Shown: positions 23,304 to 35,585, counted from the first letter of the stretch. The stretch: DNA of 40,198 bases from Gaiellales bacterium (GCA_036273515.1 DASUHM010000003.1:1-40198), one strand, 5' to 3'. Translations and numbers: made by a program. Notes: generated by a model from the letters alone, not told the origin.

Positions 23304-25330
23304 CCCCCCGGGACCGCGCCGCGGTCGCAGTGGAAGCCGGCCATCGACCGCGGGTCGGGGAAACTCCCGCCGGCCGCGCCGCGCACCTGGTAGACGTCGA
23401 GCACGGGGCTGGAATGGACCAGGCGCAGGTACGGCACCGACCGGAACGCGGCCGGATCGACGCCGGATTCGAGCGTGCCCACCATGCTGCCGATGCGAAC
23501 GCCCTTCACGACCAGCACCTCGTCGACGCCGAGGCGGTGCAGCAGCGCCTCACCGCCGGCCGGGTCCTCGAAGAAGCGGTGCGTCCGCAGCACGAGCCCG
23601 AGCACGGTGTGCAGCATCTCCGGGCGCAGGTACGGCCCCATCCCCTCGACGACGCTGACGCGGCCGGTGGCGGCGGCGAACGTCCCGAGCGTCACGCGGT
23701 CAGGCAGGATGCGCGCCCCGCACGGGGCGTGCTCGTCCACCCAGTCGAGCACGGCGACCGAGTCGCGGCCGTTCTGCTGCCAGCCCTGCCGGGCCGGCCC
23801 GGCGGTGGCGCCGACGGCCACGGCCGGGACGACGACGACCGCCGCCAGCACCGCGACCGGGATCCAGCCCCGCACCCTGCGCAGCCGCACGAGCGCCGCC
23901 TCGGCCAGGCCGAGCGCCGCCAGGACGAGGACGAGGGGGAGGTAGTCGAACTCGCGGTCGATGCCGAACCGGCCCGGGATCTGGGTGCGGTAGCGATACG
24001 AGAACAGGAAGGCGACCGCGAGCAGCGTGGCCGCTGTGCCGGCGGCGACGATGCCAAGTGGCGCGAGGTCGCGCGGGAAGCGGCGCAGGACGACGACGGC
24101 CACGACGCAGACGCCGATCGGGAGCAGCCAGACGAGCCATGTCGGCGCGTCCTTGAGCGTGGTCGCGCTCTCGGTGAAGTCGTCCATGATCGCCTCGGGC
24201 CGCACGTACCAGTGGCCGTGGTCGGCCGGCGAGTGGCGCACCGTTCCGGCAAGGAGCGACGCGGTGGGGTCGACGCCGTGGCCGAACGAGGCGTACGAGC
24301 TGTTCCCCGACGCGCCCTGGAAGCCGATCGACCCGCCCGACGCGAACAGGATGGCGACCGTGAGCGCCACGGCCGCCGCGGCGACGACGACGAGCCGCGC
24401 GAGGATCGGCCGCCAGGCCCGGTCGAGCAGGCCGCGGGCGATGGCGTACCAGGCCATCGCCACCATCAGCGCCACGACCGGCACCCCGTGGGTGGCGAAG
24501 CCGGCGCCGAAGAGCAGTGCGGCGAGCAGCGGCTCCATCCAGCCGTCCCGGTCGCGCAGCGCCCGCACGCCCAGGACGAGGGCGCACACCGCCACCATGC
24601 GGCCGACGTTCTCGGCCGTGTACACGTCGAGGTTTCGATGCAGCTCGTCGTCGAGCACGACCAGGGTGAGCAGCGGCAGGAGCGGGGCCAGGCGGCGCAG
24701 GCCGAGCTCGCGCCCGAGCGCCCACAGGCCGGCGGCGAGGCCGGTCGACGCCAGCCAGAGCAGCGCCCCCATCGCCGGCAGCGGCGCCCGCCCGATCGCG
24801 TAGGAGAGGGCCGCGTGGTAGCTGTTCAGAACGACTTTCGAGACGGTCGGCGTCCAGGTCGAGCCCCACTGCAGGGTCTCGGCGGGGACGCGGCCGGCGT
24901 CGGCGATCTCGAGCCCGTCGGCCCAGTAGCGCCAGGGCCCGAACATCTCGAAGTTGAGCAGCGGCGAGCTGCGCAGGCGCACGACCGCGATGGCGACGAA
25001 CACGATCGTCCCGGCCGCGAGCGCCCAGCGGTCGGCCGACACTTCGTCCCGCAGCGCTGTGCAGTGGGCGCGGGCGCCGCCACGGCGCAGGCCGAAGGCC
25101 CAGAGGCCGACGGTGACGACCGCCAGCAGGGGGAAGAAGGTGACCGGCTGCAGGCCGTGCACGATCACGAGCACGAGGGCGGTGATGCCGACGACGGCGT
25201 AGCCGAGCCCGAACATGAGCGCGAGCCGGGTGACGGGCCCCACCCGGCCCGGCGGGTAGGCGGCGAGCGTCGCGCCCAGCCCGGGGATCAGCACGAGGCA
25301 GGAGGCGATCGCGATCGTCGAGGCGTTCAC
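23300..25330 (-). CDS. Large polytopic membrane protein, GT-C-like, with extracytoplasmic C-terminal domain
   Basis: About 676 residues with 12-14 membrane helices up to about residue 475 and a soluble C-terminus of about 190 residues. The C-terminal domain includes VLDWVDEHAPCGARILPD, HRFFEDP, LGVDEVLVVKGV and VHSSPVLDVYQV, a pattern frequent in uncharacterised actinobacterial membrane proteins thought to be GT-C-like glycosyltransferases. No catalytic motif is certain. The GTG at 25330 overlaps the O-antigen-ligase-like stop as GTGA. It is the last gene of an operon with an O-antigen-ligase-like protein and a PQQ-repeat protein, so a role in surface glycan assembly is likely. Confidence 0.7.
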   Translation of the reverse strand: MNASTIAIASCLVLIPGLGATLAAYPPGRVGPVTRLALMFGLGYAVVGITALVLVIVHGLQPVTFFPLLAVVTVGLWAFGLRRGGARAHCTALRDEVSADRWALAAGTIVFVAIAVVRLRSSPLLNFEMFGPWRYWADGLEIADAGRVPAETLQWGSTWTPTVSKVVLNSYHAALSYAIGRAPLPAMGALLWLASTGLAAGLWALGRELGLRRLAPLLPLLTLVVLDDELHRNLDVYTAENVGRMVAVCALVLGVRALRDRDGWMEPLLAALLFGAGFATHGVPVVALMVAMAWYAIARGLLDRAWRPILARLVVVAAAAVALTVAILFASGGSIGFQGASGNSSYASFGHGVDPTASLLAGTVRHSPADHGHWYVRPEAIMDDFTESATTLKDAPTWLVWLLPIGVCVVAVVVLRRFPRDLAPLGIVAAGTAATLLAVAFLFSYRYRTQIPGRFGIDREFDYLPLVLVLAALGLAEAALVRLRRVRGWIPVAVLAAVVVVPAVAVGATAGPARQGWQQNGRDSVAVLDWVDEHAPCGARILPDRVTLGTFAAATGRVSVVEGMGPYLRPEMLHTVLGLVLRTHRFFEDPAGGEALLHRLGVDEVLVVKGVRIGSMVGTLESGVDPAAFRSVPYLRLVHSSPVLDVYQVRGAAGGSFPDPRSMAGFHCDRGAVPGG

Positions 25331-26775
25331 GCGCCGGCCGCCGGCCGCGTCTTCCCCGCCGCCGCCATCGACGTCCCGGCCAGGAACCCGACCAGCAGCC
25401 ACATCGACGGGTCCTCGAAGAACGAGTCGTAGAAGAGGGAGCTTGCGAAGATGGCGACTAGGGCGGCGAGCAGCACGCGCGGCACCGGCCCGGCGCCGCG
25501 TATGCGGGCGCCGGCGGCGGTGATGGCGCCGAGCACCCACAGGTAGAGCGCAAAGCCGATCGGGCCGAGCTCGGCGGCGACGGTGACGGGCGTCGTGTGG
25601 GAGGCGGCGCCCTTGACCCGGAACGGGTGGGCGGTGCCGGCGACGGCCGCCTTCGGCAGGCCGCTCAGGCCCGCGCCGAAGGCGGGATGGTGGCGGATGA
25701 CGCGCCAGCCGAGCCGGATCAGGTGGGAGCGCTCGTCCGACACCCGATTCGCGGAGTTCCCGCGCAGCGCGACGGCGACCACCGCGAGCAGCCCGGCGGC
25801 GCCGGCGACGACGAGCGCGATCGTGACCCGGCGCGACCAGAGGCCCGTCCCGACCGCGAGCACACCCGCGGCGACGGCGAAGTAGCTCGACTGCGAGTAG
25901 GTGAAGTAGAGACCCGCGAACATGAAGGCCATCGCCGCCCCGAGCGGCACGGTCATGCCCCGGTAGACGGCCACGCCGACGCAGAGGACGAGGGTGACCG
26001 CCATGAAGCGGCCGTACACGCTCGCGTCCCAGAAGAGCGAGTTCACCCGGAAGAACGACCGGTAGGCGTTCGAGACGCCGATGCTCGGGTTCCAGAAGAT
26101 GTGGTGGGTGACCTCCTGCCACAGCGCCACCGCCGCGAAGAGCACCGCCAGCGCCACCTGCGCCGTGAAGGCCGCGCGCAGGCCGTCCGGGCTCCACCCG
26201 AGCTGCCCGATCCGCATCGCCATGAAGGCGAACGGCAGGTAGAAGAAGAGCATCGTCACGGCGCCCTGGTGCAGGTCGACGGTCCATGCCAACGACAGGG
26301 CCGAGAACGCGGTGAAGACGGCGAGCGGCAGGGCCGGCAGGGCCGGCCCCGACGACGGCAGCTCCGGCTCGCGGGCGCGGGCGATGTCGTAAAGCGTGGC
26401 CAGCGCGCCGGCAGCCAGGACGCCGTAGAGCGGCAGCAGGAGCTTCGCGTCCTGCGAGCCGAAGTGGACGGGGATGCGGGCGGGCGCCGCGAGGACGCAG
26501 GCGATGGCGAACGCCCACGGCCAGCGGTGGAAGGCGACGCCGACGGCGACCAGGAACGCGACGGCGACGACGGCCGCGGGCACGACGAACACCGGATGGT
26601 CCGAGACGAGCGTGCCGGCCCGGTCGACCGATGTGTGCAGCAGCCGCACCGCCAGGACGACCGTGCCGCCGACCCACAGGACGGCCGCGACCCGGCGCGC
26701 GGTCGGGTCACGGACGACCAGCAGGATCCCCAGGCCGGCCGCCGCCACGAAAGCCGCGATCGCCTGGCTATTCAC
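25327..26775 (-). CDS. O-antigen ligase/polymerase-like (Wzy/WaaL) membrane protein
   Basis: The 482-residue protein has about 12 membrane helices and a Wzy_C-type central region. The large extracytoplasmic loop between later helices contains ERSHLIRLGWRVIRHHPAFG and the GAGLSGL segment, features typical of O-antigen ligases and polymerases, followed by SHTTPVTVAAELGPIGFALYLW-type residues, i.e. the conserved H-N/T-x-E-like turn. These enzymes polymerise or transfer lipid-linked glycans at the outer face of the membrane. The GTG at 26775 starts 6 bases after the PQQ-repeat protein stop, and its end overlaps the next gene as GTGA. Confidence 0.83.
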   Translation of the reverse strand: MNSQAIAAFVAAAGLGILLVVRDPTARRVAAVLWVGGTVVLAVRLLHTSVDRAGTLVSDHPVFVVPAAVVAVAFLVAVGVAFHRWPWAFAIACVLAAPARIPVHFGSQDAKLLLPLYGVLAAGALATLYDIARAREPELPSSGPALPALPLAVFTAFSALSLAWTVDLHQGAVTMLFFYLPFAFMAMRIGQLGWSPDGLRAAFTAQVALAVLFAAVALWQEVTHHIFWNPSIGVSNAYRSFFRVNSLFWDASVYGRFMAVTLVLCVGVAVYRGMTVPLGAAMAFMFAGLYFTYSQSSYFAVAAGVLAVGTGLWSRRVTIALVVAGAAGLLAVVAVALRGNSANRVSDERSHLIRLGWRVIRHHPAFGAGLSGLPKAAVAGTAHPFRVKGAASHTTPVTVAAELGPIGFALYLWVLGAITAAGARIRGAGPVPRVLLAALVAIFASSLFYDSFFEDPSMWLLVGFLAGTSMAAAGKTRPAAGA

Positions 26776-26781
26776 CCGCGC

Positions 26782-28062
26782 TCACTTCAGTGGGCGCAGC
26801 ACGTAGACGTGGGTGGCGCCGGAGACGACGAGGCGGCCGGCTGCGGCGATGGGGGTCGCGTACTTGCCGTCGTTGAACTGCCACTCCAGGCGTCCGCTGG
26901 TCGGGTTGTAGGCCGTGACGCGTCCCTTTCCGCTCTTGGGGCCGAGATCGGCAACGTACACGTACTTGCCGATGACGACCGGCGACGCCAGGGTGCCGTT
27001 GGGGAGGTCGTGCGACCAGAGCACCGCTCCGGTGCGCGCGTTCAGCGCCGCGAACGTGCCATTGAAGCTCGTGACGTAGACGCGCCCGTTGGAGACCGCC
27101 GGCGAGCCGTATGCCCAGTCCGGCATCGTGTACGTCCAGGCCACCTGGCCGGTGGCGGCGACGAACGAGTACACCTTGTCGTCCGTGTTCCCGATGTAGA
27201 CGCGGCCGTAGGCGACCGCCGGCGTCGAGAAGAAGTTGCCCGACCGCAGGCCGGACGAGAGTCCGTCGGTCGTGCTGCGCCAGATCTGGTGCCCGTTCGA
27301 GGCCTGCAGGCAGTACATCGCCCCGCCGTAGTCGCCGAAGTAGACCTTCCCGCCGACGACCGCCGGGCCGTGCTTGACCTCGCCGCCGGCATGGAACGAC
27401 CAGGCCACATGGCCGTTCCCGAGGTAGAGCGCGCGCACGACACCGTTCTGGTCGGCCATGTAGAGGAACCGGGAGTCGAACGCGGGCGACGACTCCATGG
27501 TCGCGCCGACGTACGTGTTCCAGATCGTGCGGCCGGTCTTGGCCGAGAGCGCGTAGATGTGGCCGTTGCGGGCGCCGAGGTAGAGCACGCCGGCGTGGAT
27601 GGCCGGCGACCCCTGGCCCAGCAGCCCGCTGTTCTTGGGAAGGACGCTGCGCGACCACAGGTGCCTGCCCGTGAAGATGTTCCAGGCGCTCACGTATCCG
27701 CCGTTTGCGTACGTGAAGAGCACCCCCTTCGCGTAGACGGGTGGGTACTCCAGAAAGCCGACCGCCGCCTTCCACTGGACGTGGTACGGCGGATGGATTG
27801 CGGTGTCCGAGGACGCGTCGCGGGTACGCGCGTCGCTCAGCCCGTAGACCGGCCACGACGGGCCGAAGGGCTTCCCGTTCGGGCCGGTCTTGGTCGACGG
27901 CGGCGTGCTGGTCGTGGGGTCGGACGTGAGCGTGAACGGGAGCTTGTCCCCGTTGTGCACGTCCGCCGTGCGCCGGTTGACGACCCAGTAGGCGGCGGCC
28001 GCCCCGACCACGAGAAGCAGGACCACTGCCGCGCCGATGGTGAGGATGGTCCGGCGCCGCAT
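26782..28062 (-). CDS. Membrane-anchored PQQ-repeat beta-propeller protein
   Basis: The product of about 426 residues has one N-terminal membrane helix (about 6-27), a low-complexity Pro/Thr linker and then seven or eight beta-propeller blades of the PQQ/quinoprotein-repeat type. Blades recur as VYLG or VYFG followed by ALxAxTGxxxW, for example YALSAKTGRTIWN and YSFVAATGQVAWTY. It resembles BamB-like scaffolding or binding proteins rather than an enzyme, as no dehydrogenase active site was seen. The ATG at 28062 is preferred because TAGCGT (28070-28075, minus) ends 7 bases before it; a GTG at 28071 overlaps that element. It leads the operon with the O-antigen-ligase-like and GT-C-like genes. 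Confidence 0.82.
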   Translation of the reverse strand: MRRRTILTIGAAVVLLLVVGAAAAYWVVNRRTADVHNGDKLPFTLTSDPTTSTPPSTKTGPNGKPFGPSWPVYGLSDARTRDASSDTAIHPPYHVQWKAAVGFLEYPPVYAKGVLFTYANGGYVSAWNIFTGRHLWSRSVLPKNSGLLGQGSPAIHAGVLYLGARNGHIYALSAKTGRTIWNTYVGATMESSPAFDSRFLYMADQNGVVRALYLGNGHVAWSFHAGGEVKHGPAVVGGKVYFGDYGGAMYCLQASNGHQIWRSTTDGLSSGLRSGNFFSTPAVAYGRVYIGNTDDKVYSFVAATGQVAWTYTMPDWAYGSPAVSNGRVYVTSFNGTFAALNARTGAVLWSHDLPNGTLASPVVIGKYVYVADLGPKSGKGRVTAYNPTSGRLEWQFNDGKYATPIAAAGRLVVSGATHVYVLRPLK

Positions 28063-28069
28063 CCGGAGC

Positions 28070-28075
28070 ACGCTA
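28070..28075 (-). promoter_or_regulatory. -10 element of probable leaderless promoter for the PQQ-repeat operon
   Basis: TAGCGT on the minus strand is followed by 7 bases and the ATG at 28062. This spacing is the basis for preferring that ATG over the GTG at 28071. Confidence 0.45.
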
Positions 28076-28104
28076 GCAATGCGTGGTTGGAGGCCGATCC
28101 GCTC

Positions 28105-28152
28105 CGAAGATGGGGACAGTCCCCACGGCGTCGGGACTGTCCCCGATTTTCG
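28105..28152. repeat. Hairpin made of GGGGACAGTCCCC palindromes
   Basis: GGGGACAGTCCC (28112-28123) and its complement (28133-28144) form a 12-bp stem, extended outward by the CGAAGAT/ATTTTCG flanks with one bulge. The half-palindromic core differs from the other elements (GGGGACAGTCCCC instead of GGGGTCAGACCCC) but has the same design. It fills the 80-base gap between the membrane-protein stop and the PQQ operon and could also stop transcription. Confidence 0.7.
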
Positions 28153-28830
28153 CTACGCCGTGCGGTCCTGCGGCGCGACCACCGCACGGCCCGTCAGATC
28201 GCCGTAGAGGGCGCGCAGGAAAAGAGCCGAGAAGGGCCACACGATCGGCGCCGCCAGGGCGAGGCCGATGATCGTCGACGTCGTGTTGTCGGCGAACGCG
28301 GAGACGATCAGGAGCATCGCCAGCACCACCGGCGCCGAGAACAGCACCATGATCAGCCACACCAGCCACGTGCGCGAGAAGTTGCGCACCGCCAGGGCGA
28401 CCGAGTGGGTGATGGCGCCGGCCGGGCCGACGTCGCCCGCGGCGATCGCGGGCACGGCGAAGAGGAAGATCGGCAGCACGACGACGGCGTAGGTCGAGAG
28501 GATCAGCACGATCGCGCCGCACAGGATGCCGATGAGGACCCCGGTCATGTACGTCCACACCACCCGCCGCCGCGGCGCCGGCTCGGGGAGCCCCCGCAGC
28601 ACCACCCAGCCGAGCAGGCAGAAGTAGGCGATCGCGTAGGCGAAGAAGGCGACCACGATCGTCTCGGCGAGCGTCCCGCCCGTCGCCCGCACGAGGACCA
28701 CGGGCACCGTCGCGCCCAGGAGGGCCGCGACGGCGCCGACCACCAGATCGGCCCAGACCGAGCCGAACCGGTGCACCGCCGAGGCGAACAGGTCGGACAT
28801 CGGCGTCCGCGTCTGGGGCGTGTCGCTCAC
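28153..28830 (-). CDS. Polytopic membrane protein, unknown function
   Basis: The 225-residue protein has about six membrane helices, arranged in pairs separated by short basic loops, with a polar N-terminus of about 25 residues. I do not recognise a specific family; the spacing resembles DUF4013/YihY-like small membrane proteins only loosely. The GTG at 28830 overlaps the clpB stop as GTGA, so it is probably translated from the hspR-clpB mRNA and could respond to heat shock. A dispersed hairpin follows immediately after the stop. Confidence 0.65.
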   Translation of the reverse strand: MSDTPQTRTPMSDLFASAVHRFGSVWADLVVGAVAALLGATVPVVLVRATGGTLAETIVVAFFAYAIAYFCLLGWVVLRGLPEPAPRRRVVWTYMTGVLIGILCGAIVLILSTYAVVVLPIFLFAVPAIAAGDVGPAGAITHSVALAVRNFSRTWLVWLIMVLFSAPVVLAMLLIVSAFADNTTSTIIGLALAAPIVWPFSALFLRALYGDLTGRAVVAPQDRTA

Positions 28831-31394
28831 GCGGCCGCGACCGCGGAGCGCCGCACGGCGATCTCGAGCTGGTCGTCGGCGGCGTCGACGACGACGGTGT
28901 CGCCCTCGCCGACCTCGCCCTGGAGCACCATCATCGCGAGCGGATTCTCGAGCTCGCGCTGGACGGTGCGCTTGAGCGGCCGGGCGCCGTAGGCGGGGTC
29001 GTAGCCGTGGTCGACCAGGACGCGCCTGGCCTCGTCGGTCAGCTCGAGCTCGACCCGGCGGCTCGCCAGCCGGCCGCGCAGTCCGCCGGCCTGGAGCTCG
29101 ACGATCTCGGTCAGCTGCTCGCGCGACAGGCGCTGGAAGATGACCACCTCGTCGACGCGGTTTCGGAACTCGGGACGGAATGTGTCGCGCAGCGCCTCGT
29201 CGACCCGCTCGCGCACGAGCGCGTCGTCGCCGCCGCGATAGATGAACTCGGAGCCGACGTTCGAGGTCATGATGACGATCGTATTGCGAAAGTCGACCGT
29301 GCGGCCCTGGCCGTCGGTCAGGCGACCGTCGTCGAGCAGCTGCAGCAAGATGTTGAACACGTCCGCGTGCGCCTTCTCGATCTCGTCGAGCAGCACCACG
29401 GAGTAGGGCCGCCGGCGCACGGCCTCGGTCAGCTGGCCGCCCTCGTCGTAGCCGACGTAGCCGGGCGGCGCGCCGACCAGGCGCGCGACGGAGTGCTTCT
29501 CCATGTACTCCGACATGTCGATGCGGACCATGGCCCGCTCGGAGTCGAACAGGAACTCGGCCAGCGCCTTCGCGAGCTCGGTCTTCCCCACCCCGGTCGG
29601 GCCGAGGAAGATGAACGAGCCGATCGGCCGGTCGGGATCGCCCAGGCCGGCCCGCGAGCGCCGGATCGCGTTCGCGACGGCCGTGACCGCCTCGTCCTGG
29701 CCGACGACGCGCTGGTGCAGGCGGCTCTCCATGTGGACGAGCTTCTCCATCTCGCCCTCGAGCAGGCTGTGGACGGGGATCCCGGTCCAGCTCGCCACCA
29801 CCTCGGCGACGTTCTCGGACGAGACCTCCTCCTTCAGCATCGCGGAGCCGTCCTGCTGCTCGTCGAGCGCCTGGGCCGCGGCCTCGAGCTCGCGCTCGGC
29901 CTCGGGCAGGCGCCCGTAGGTGAGCTCGCCGGCGCGCTGGTAGTCGCCGTCGCGCTGGGCCCGCTCGGCCTCGCCGCGGATCGACTCGATCTCCTCCTTG
30001 AGGCCGCGGACGCGCTCGATCGACTCCTTCTCGGCCAGCCACTCGGCCTCCTTGCCGTGGAGGTCCTCGCGCAGATTGGCGAGCTCCTCGGCGATGGCCT
30101 CGCGCCGCTCCACGGCCGCCTCGGCCGTCTCCTTCGCCATCGCCGCCTGCTCGATCTCGAGCTGGACGATGCGGCGGCGGACGGTGTCGATCTCGACCGG
30201 CATGGAGTCGATCTCGATCTTCAGCCGCGAGGCGGCCTCGTCGACGAGGTCGATCGCCTTGTCGGGCATGAACCGGTCGGTGATGTAGCGGTCGGCCAGC
30301 ACGGCCGCGGCGACGATCGCGTCGTCGGAGATGCGAACGCCGTGATGCACCTCGTAGCGCTCCTTCAGGCCGCGCAGGATCGCGACCGTGTCGGCGACGC
30401 TCGGCTCGCCCACCATCACCGGCTGGAAGCGGCGCTCGAGCGCGGCGTCCTTCTCGATGTGCTTGCGGTACTCGTCGAGCGTGGTCGCCCCGATCGCGCG
30501 CAGCTCGCCGCGGGCGAGCATCGGCTTCAGCATGTTGGCGGCGTCGACGGCGCCCTCCGCGGCGCCCGCGCCGACGATCGTGTGCAGCTCGTCGATGAAG
30601 AGGATGATCTGGCCCTCGGAGGCGCTGATCTCGGCCAGGACCGCCTTCATTCGCTCCTCGAACTCGCCGCGGTACTTCGAGCCGGCCAGCAGGGAGCCGA
30701 CGTCGAGCGCCCACACCCGCCGGTCGCGCAGGCCCTCCGGCACGTCGCCCGAGGTGATGCGCTGGGCGAGGCCCTCGACGATCGCGGTCTTGCCGACGCC
30801 GGGCTCGCCGATCAGCACCGGGTTGTTCTTCGTGCGCCGGCTCAGGACCTGGATGACGCGGCGCACCTCCTCGTCGCGGCCGATGACCGGGTCGAGCTTG
30901 CCGCGCTCGGCGAGCTCGGTCAGGTCGCGGCCGAACTTGGCCAGCGCCTCGTAGGTGTTCTCGGCATCGGCCGAGGTGACGTTGCGGCCGCCCCGCACCT
31001 CGACGATCGCCTTCATGATGGCGGCCCGGTCGAGGCCGGCGCCGTCGGCCAGCGCGAGCAGGAAGTGCTCGACGGCGACGTACTCGTCCTTGAGCGCCTC
31101 GGCCTCGGAGAACGAGCGCTCGAGCGCCTCGCGCAGCGCGCGGCTGGCGGTGGGCGACTGCTGGGCGCCCTCGATCCGGGGCAGCGCGCCCAGCCGCGCC
31201 TCGGCGGCCGCGCGCACCTCGCCGGCGTTCGTGCCCGCCTTCTCGAGGATGCGCGGCGCGACGCCGCTCTCCTGGTCGAGCAGGGCCAGCAGCAGGTGAT
31301 CGGGGGTCAGCTCGGGGTTGCCGCGTGAGATCGCGTCTCCCTGGGCGGATGCAAAGGCCTCCTGGGCCTTGATGGTCAGCTTCTGAAAGTCCAT
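28827..31394 (-). CDS. clpB: ATP-dependent disaggregase ClpB
   Basis: ClpB rescues proteins from aggregates with DnaK/DnaJ/GrpE. The 855-residue product contains all parts: N-terminal Clp repeats (1-145, with [16 protein letters not shown]), AAA1 with Walker [10 protein letters not shown] (about 198-206) and Walker [10 protein letters not shown], the long coiled-coil middle domain (about 400-520), AAA2 with [10 protein letters not shown] and [11 protein letters not shown], and a C-terminal sensor-2 region with AYGARPLKR. Length is normal. The ATG at 31394 lies 19 bases inside the end of hspR, so the two genes are translationally linked. A membrane-protein gene follows by GTGA overlap. Confidence 0.97.
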   Translation of the reverse strand: MDFQKLTIKAQEAFASAQGDAISRGNPELTPDHLLLALLDQESGVAPRILEKAGTNAGEVRAAAEARLGALPRIEGAQQSPTASRALREALERSFSEAEALKDEYVAVEHFLLALADGAGLDRAAIMKAIVEVRGGRNVTSADAENTYEALAKFGRDLTELAERGKLDPVIGRDEEVRRVIQVLSRRTKNNPVLIGEPGVGKTAIVEGLAQRITSGDVPEGLRDRRVWALDVGSLLAGSKYRGEFEERMKAVLAEISASEGQIILFIDELHTIVGAGAAEGAVDAANMLKPMLARGELRAIGATTLDEYRKHIEKDAALERRFQPVMVGEPSVADTVAILRGLKERYEVHHGVRISDDAIVAAAVLADRYITDRFMPDKAIDLVDEAASRLKIEIDSMPVEIDTVRRRIVQLEIEQAAMAKETAEAAVERREAIAEELANLREDLHGKEAEWLAEKESIERVRGLKEEIESIRGEAERAQRDGDYQRAGELTYGRLPEAERELEAAAQALDEQQDGSAMLKEEVSSENVAEVVASWTGIPVHSLLEGEMEKLVHMESRLHQRVVGQDEAVTAVANAIRRSRAGLGDPDRPIGSFIFLGPTGVGKTELAKALAEFLFDSERAMVRIDMSEYMEKHSVARLVGAPPGYVGYDEGGQLTEAVRRRPYSVVLLDEIEKAHADVFNILLQLLDDGRLTDGQGRTVDFRNTIVIMTSNVGSEFIYRGGDDALVRERVDEALRDTFRPEFRNRVDEVVIFQRLSREQLTEIVELQAGGLRGRLASRRVELELTDEARRVLVDHGYDPAYGARPLKRTVQRELENPLAMMVLQGEVGEGDTVVVDAADDQLEIAVRRSAVAAA

Positions 31395-31780
31395 GGCACC
31401 GGTGATTTCGGGGTTTGGTAGATGACGAGGTCGCGGCGGTAGCTGCGATGCACGCGGTCGAGCTCACGCCGCTGCTCCTCGGCGGCGGCGTCGAGCTGGG
31501 CGTGGAGCGAGGCGACCTCGCGGACGAGGGCCTCCATCGCGTCCTCGAGGTCGAGCACGCGGGTCGCGCCGGCCAGGTTCAGGCCCAGCTGGCCGGTCAG
31601 CGTGCCGATCTTGCGCAGGCGCTCGACGTCGCGGTCGGAGTAGCGGCGGGTGCCGCCGGGCGTGCGCCGCGGACGCACGAGGCCCTTCGCCTCGTACGTG
31701 CGCAGCGTCTGCGGGTGCATCCCGGCCAGCTCGGCCGCGACCGAGATCGAGTAGCGGGGATGGTCGTCAGCGGCCCTCAT
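31376..31780 (-). CDS. hspR: MerR-family heat-shock repressor HspR
   Basis: HspR represses dnaK, clpB and its own gene in Actinobacteria and uses DnaK as co-repressor. The 134-residue protein has the MerR helix-turn-helix [20 protein letters not shown], the recognition wing [20 protein letters not shown] (residues about 9-55) and a C-terminal coiled coil (about 80-115), as in known HspR proteins. The ATG at 31780 has GGAGG about 6 bases upstream. It overlaps clpB by 19 bases. In Streptomyces and Mycobacterium hspR follows dnaJ in one operon; here a 159-base gap with strong hairpins separates it from dnaJ. Confidence 0.92.
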   Translation of the reverse strand: MRAADDHPRYSISVAAELAGMHPQTLRTYEAKGLVRPRRTPGGTRRYSDRDVERLRKIGTLTGQLGLNLAGATRVLDLEDAMEALVREVASLHAQLDAAAEEQRRELDRVHRSYRRDLVIYQTPKSPVPWTFRS

Positions 31781-31805
31781 TCCGCCCTCCGACGAGCCAC
31801 AGGCT

Positions 31806-31868
31806 GGGGTCAGACCCCAGATGGTGTCGTCGCGCGGCAGCGCGATGCACCAGAAGGGGTCTGACCCC
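31806..31868. repeat. Second GGGGTCAGACCCC hairpin between dnaJ and hspR
   Basis: GGGGTCAGACCCC (31806-31818) and its complement (31856-31868) close a stem that continues inward with imperfect pairing through GGTG/CACC and CGCGC/GCGCG to a 4-base loop. The flanking TGGTG and GCACCA match the arms of the element at 7234-7313. It forms part of the dnaJ-hspR spacer, with no gene in it. Confidence 0.78.
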
Positions 31869-31892
31869 GTTCGGTGCGGCGAAGCCGCGCCG

Positions 31893-31914
31893 GCCGCCTG
31901 CGCCAGCAGGCGGC
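31893..31914. terminator. Strong hairpin downstream of dnaJ
   Basis: GCCGCCTGC (31893-31901) pairs perfectly with GCAGGCGGC (31906-31914) around a 4-base loop, 25 bases after the dnaJ stop. A smaller hairpin, GCGGC-GAA-GCCGC, lies beside it at 31876-31888. There is no T-run on either side, so it may pause rather than end transcription, but it could lower hspR-clpB read-through. Confidence 0.5.
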
Positions 31915-31939
31915 GAAGAGCTTCGGTGCCTACCAGCGA

Positions 31940-33046
<1,107 letters not shown>

Positions 33047-33049
33047 CCG

Positions 33050-33594
33050 CTACTCCTCGCCCTCCGTCGCAGGGCCGCTCGAGACGACGACGCGCGCGGC
33101 GCGCACGATCCGGTCGCCGAGGCGGTACCCCCGCTGCCAGACGGCGGCGATCGTTCCCTCGGGATGCTGCGAGGGCTGGTGGCTCAGGGCCTCGTGGACG
33201 TGCGGGTCGAACGCCTCGCCCGGCTCCGCCTCGATCTCCTCGAGGCCGCGCCGGTGGAGGATGTCGGCCAGCTGCTGGCGCACCCGGGCCACGCCCTCGG
33301 CCACCTGCGCCTCCTCGTGGTGCTCGGAGGCGTCGACGGCCCGCTCGAGGTTGTCGAGCACGGGCAGGAGCTCGGACACGATCGACTCGGAGGCTCGCTG
33401 GGCCTGGGCCTCCGAGTCGCGGGCCACGCGCTTGCGGTAGTTGTCGAAGTCGGCCGCGACGCGGCGCAGGTCGTTCAGGTACTCCTCCGCCCTGCGCCGC
33501 GCCTCGGCGAGCTCCGCCTCGAGCTCGCCGGCCCCGCCGTCACCGACGGTCTCGTCGGTCTCGGGGGCCGGCGCGCTCTTGCGTGGATCTGCGG

Positions 33595-33598
<4 letters not shown>
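33050..33598 (-). CDS. grpE: Nucleotide exchange factor GrpE
   Basis: GrpE releases ADP from DnaK. The 182-residue product has an acidic low-complexity start, a long coiled coil (about 25-85, with [15 protein letters not shown]) and the C-terminal beta domain signature [14 protein letters not shown] and [18 protein letters not shown]. The GTG at 33598 overlaps the dnaK stop as GTGA. Length is normal for Actinobacteria. Confidence 0.96.
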
Positions 33599-35508
<1,910 letters not shown>

Positions 35509-35584
35509 GCGCTTGCTACTCCTTTAGTTGATTCCACGAAGCAAATCTACGTCGAGTTATAGCAAGTTCGCAAGCGCGCGGCAA
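35509..35584 (-). promoter_or_regulatory. dnaK promoter with CTTGC half-sites in the spacer
   Basis: On the minus strand, TTGCCG (35579-35584) and TATAAC (35556-35561) are 17 bases apart, a near-consensus vegetative promoter. Its spacer contains two direct CTTGC units 8 bases apart (35570-35574 and 35562-35566). A third, inverted copy (CTTGCTA complement at 35512-35518; 8-base match GCGCTTGC at 35509-35516) lies just before the start codon. No canonical HspR site (CTTGAGT-N7-ACTCAAG) or CIRCE was found, so these repeats are the best operator candidates. The ribosome-binding site is at 35519-35525. Confidence 0.55.
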
Positions 35585-35585
35585 C

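Noticed and set aside
28063-28071. GTG at 28071 as the start of the PQQ-repeat gene
   Set aside because: It overlaps the proposed -10 element, and ATG 28062 sits at the expected 7-base distance; the extra three residues carry no information.
29007-31328. Very long open frame (over 770 codons) on the plus strand opposite clpB
   Set aside because: It mirrors clpB in a GC-rich sequence where antisense frames lack stops. Its translation is composition-biased and matches no family, while the minus strand encodes an unmistakable ClpB.
35544-35549. TAGATT as the dnaK -10 element
   Set aside because: With TTGCGA as -35 the spacer is 18 bases, acceptable, but TTGCCG-N17-TATAAC just upstream fits consensus better.
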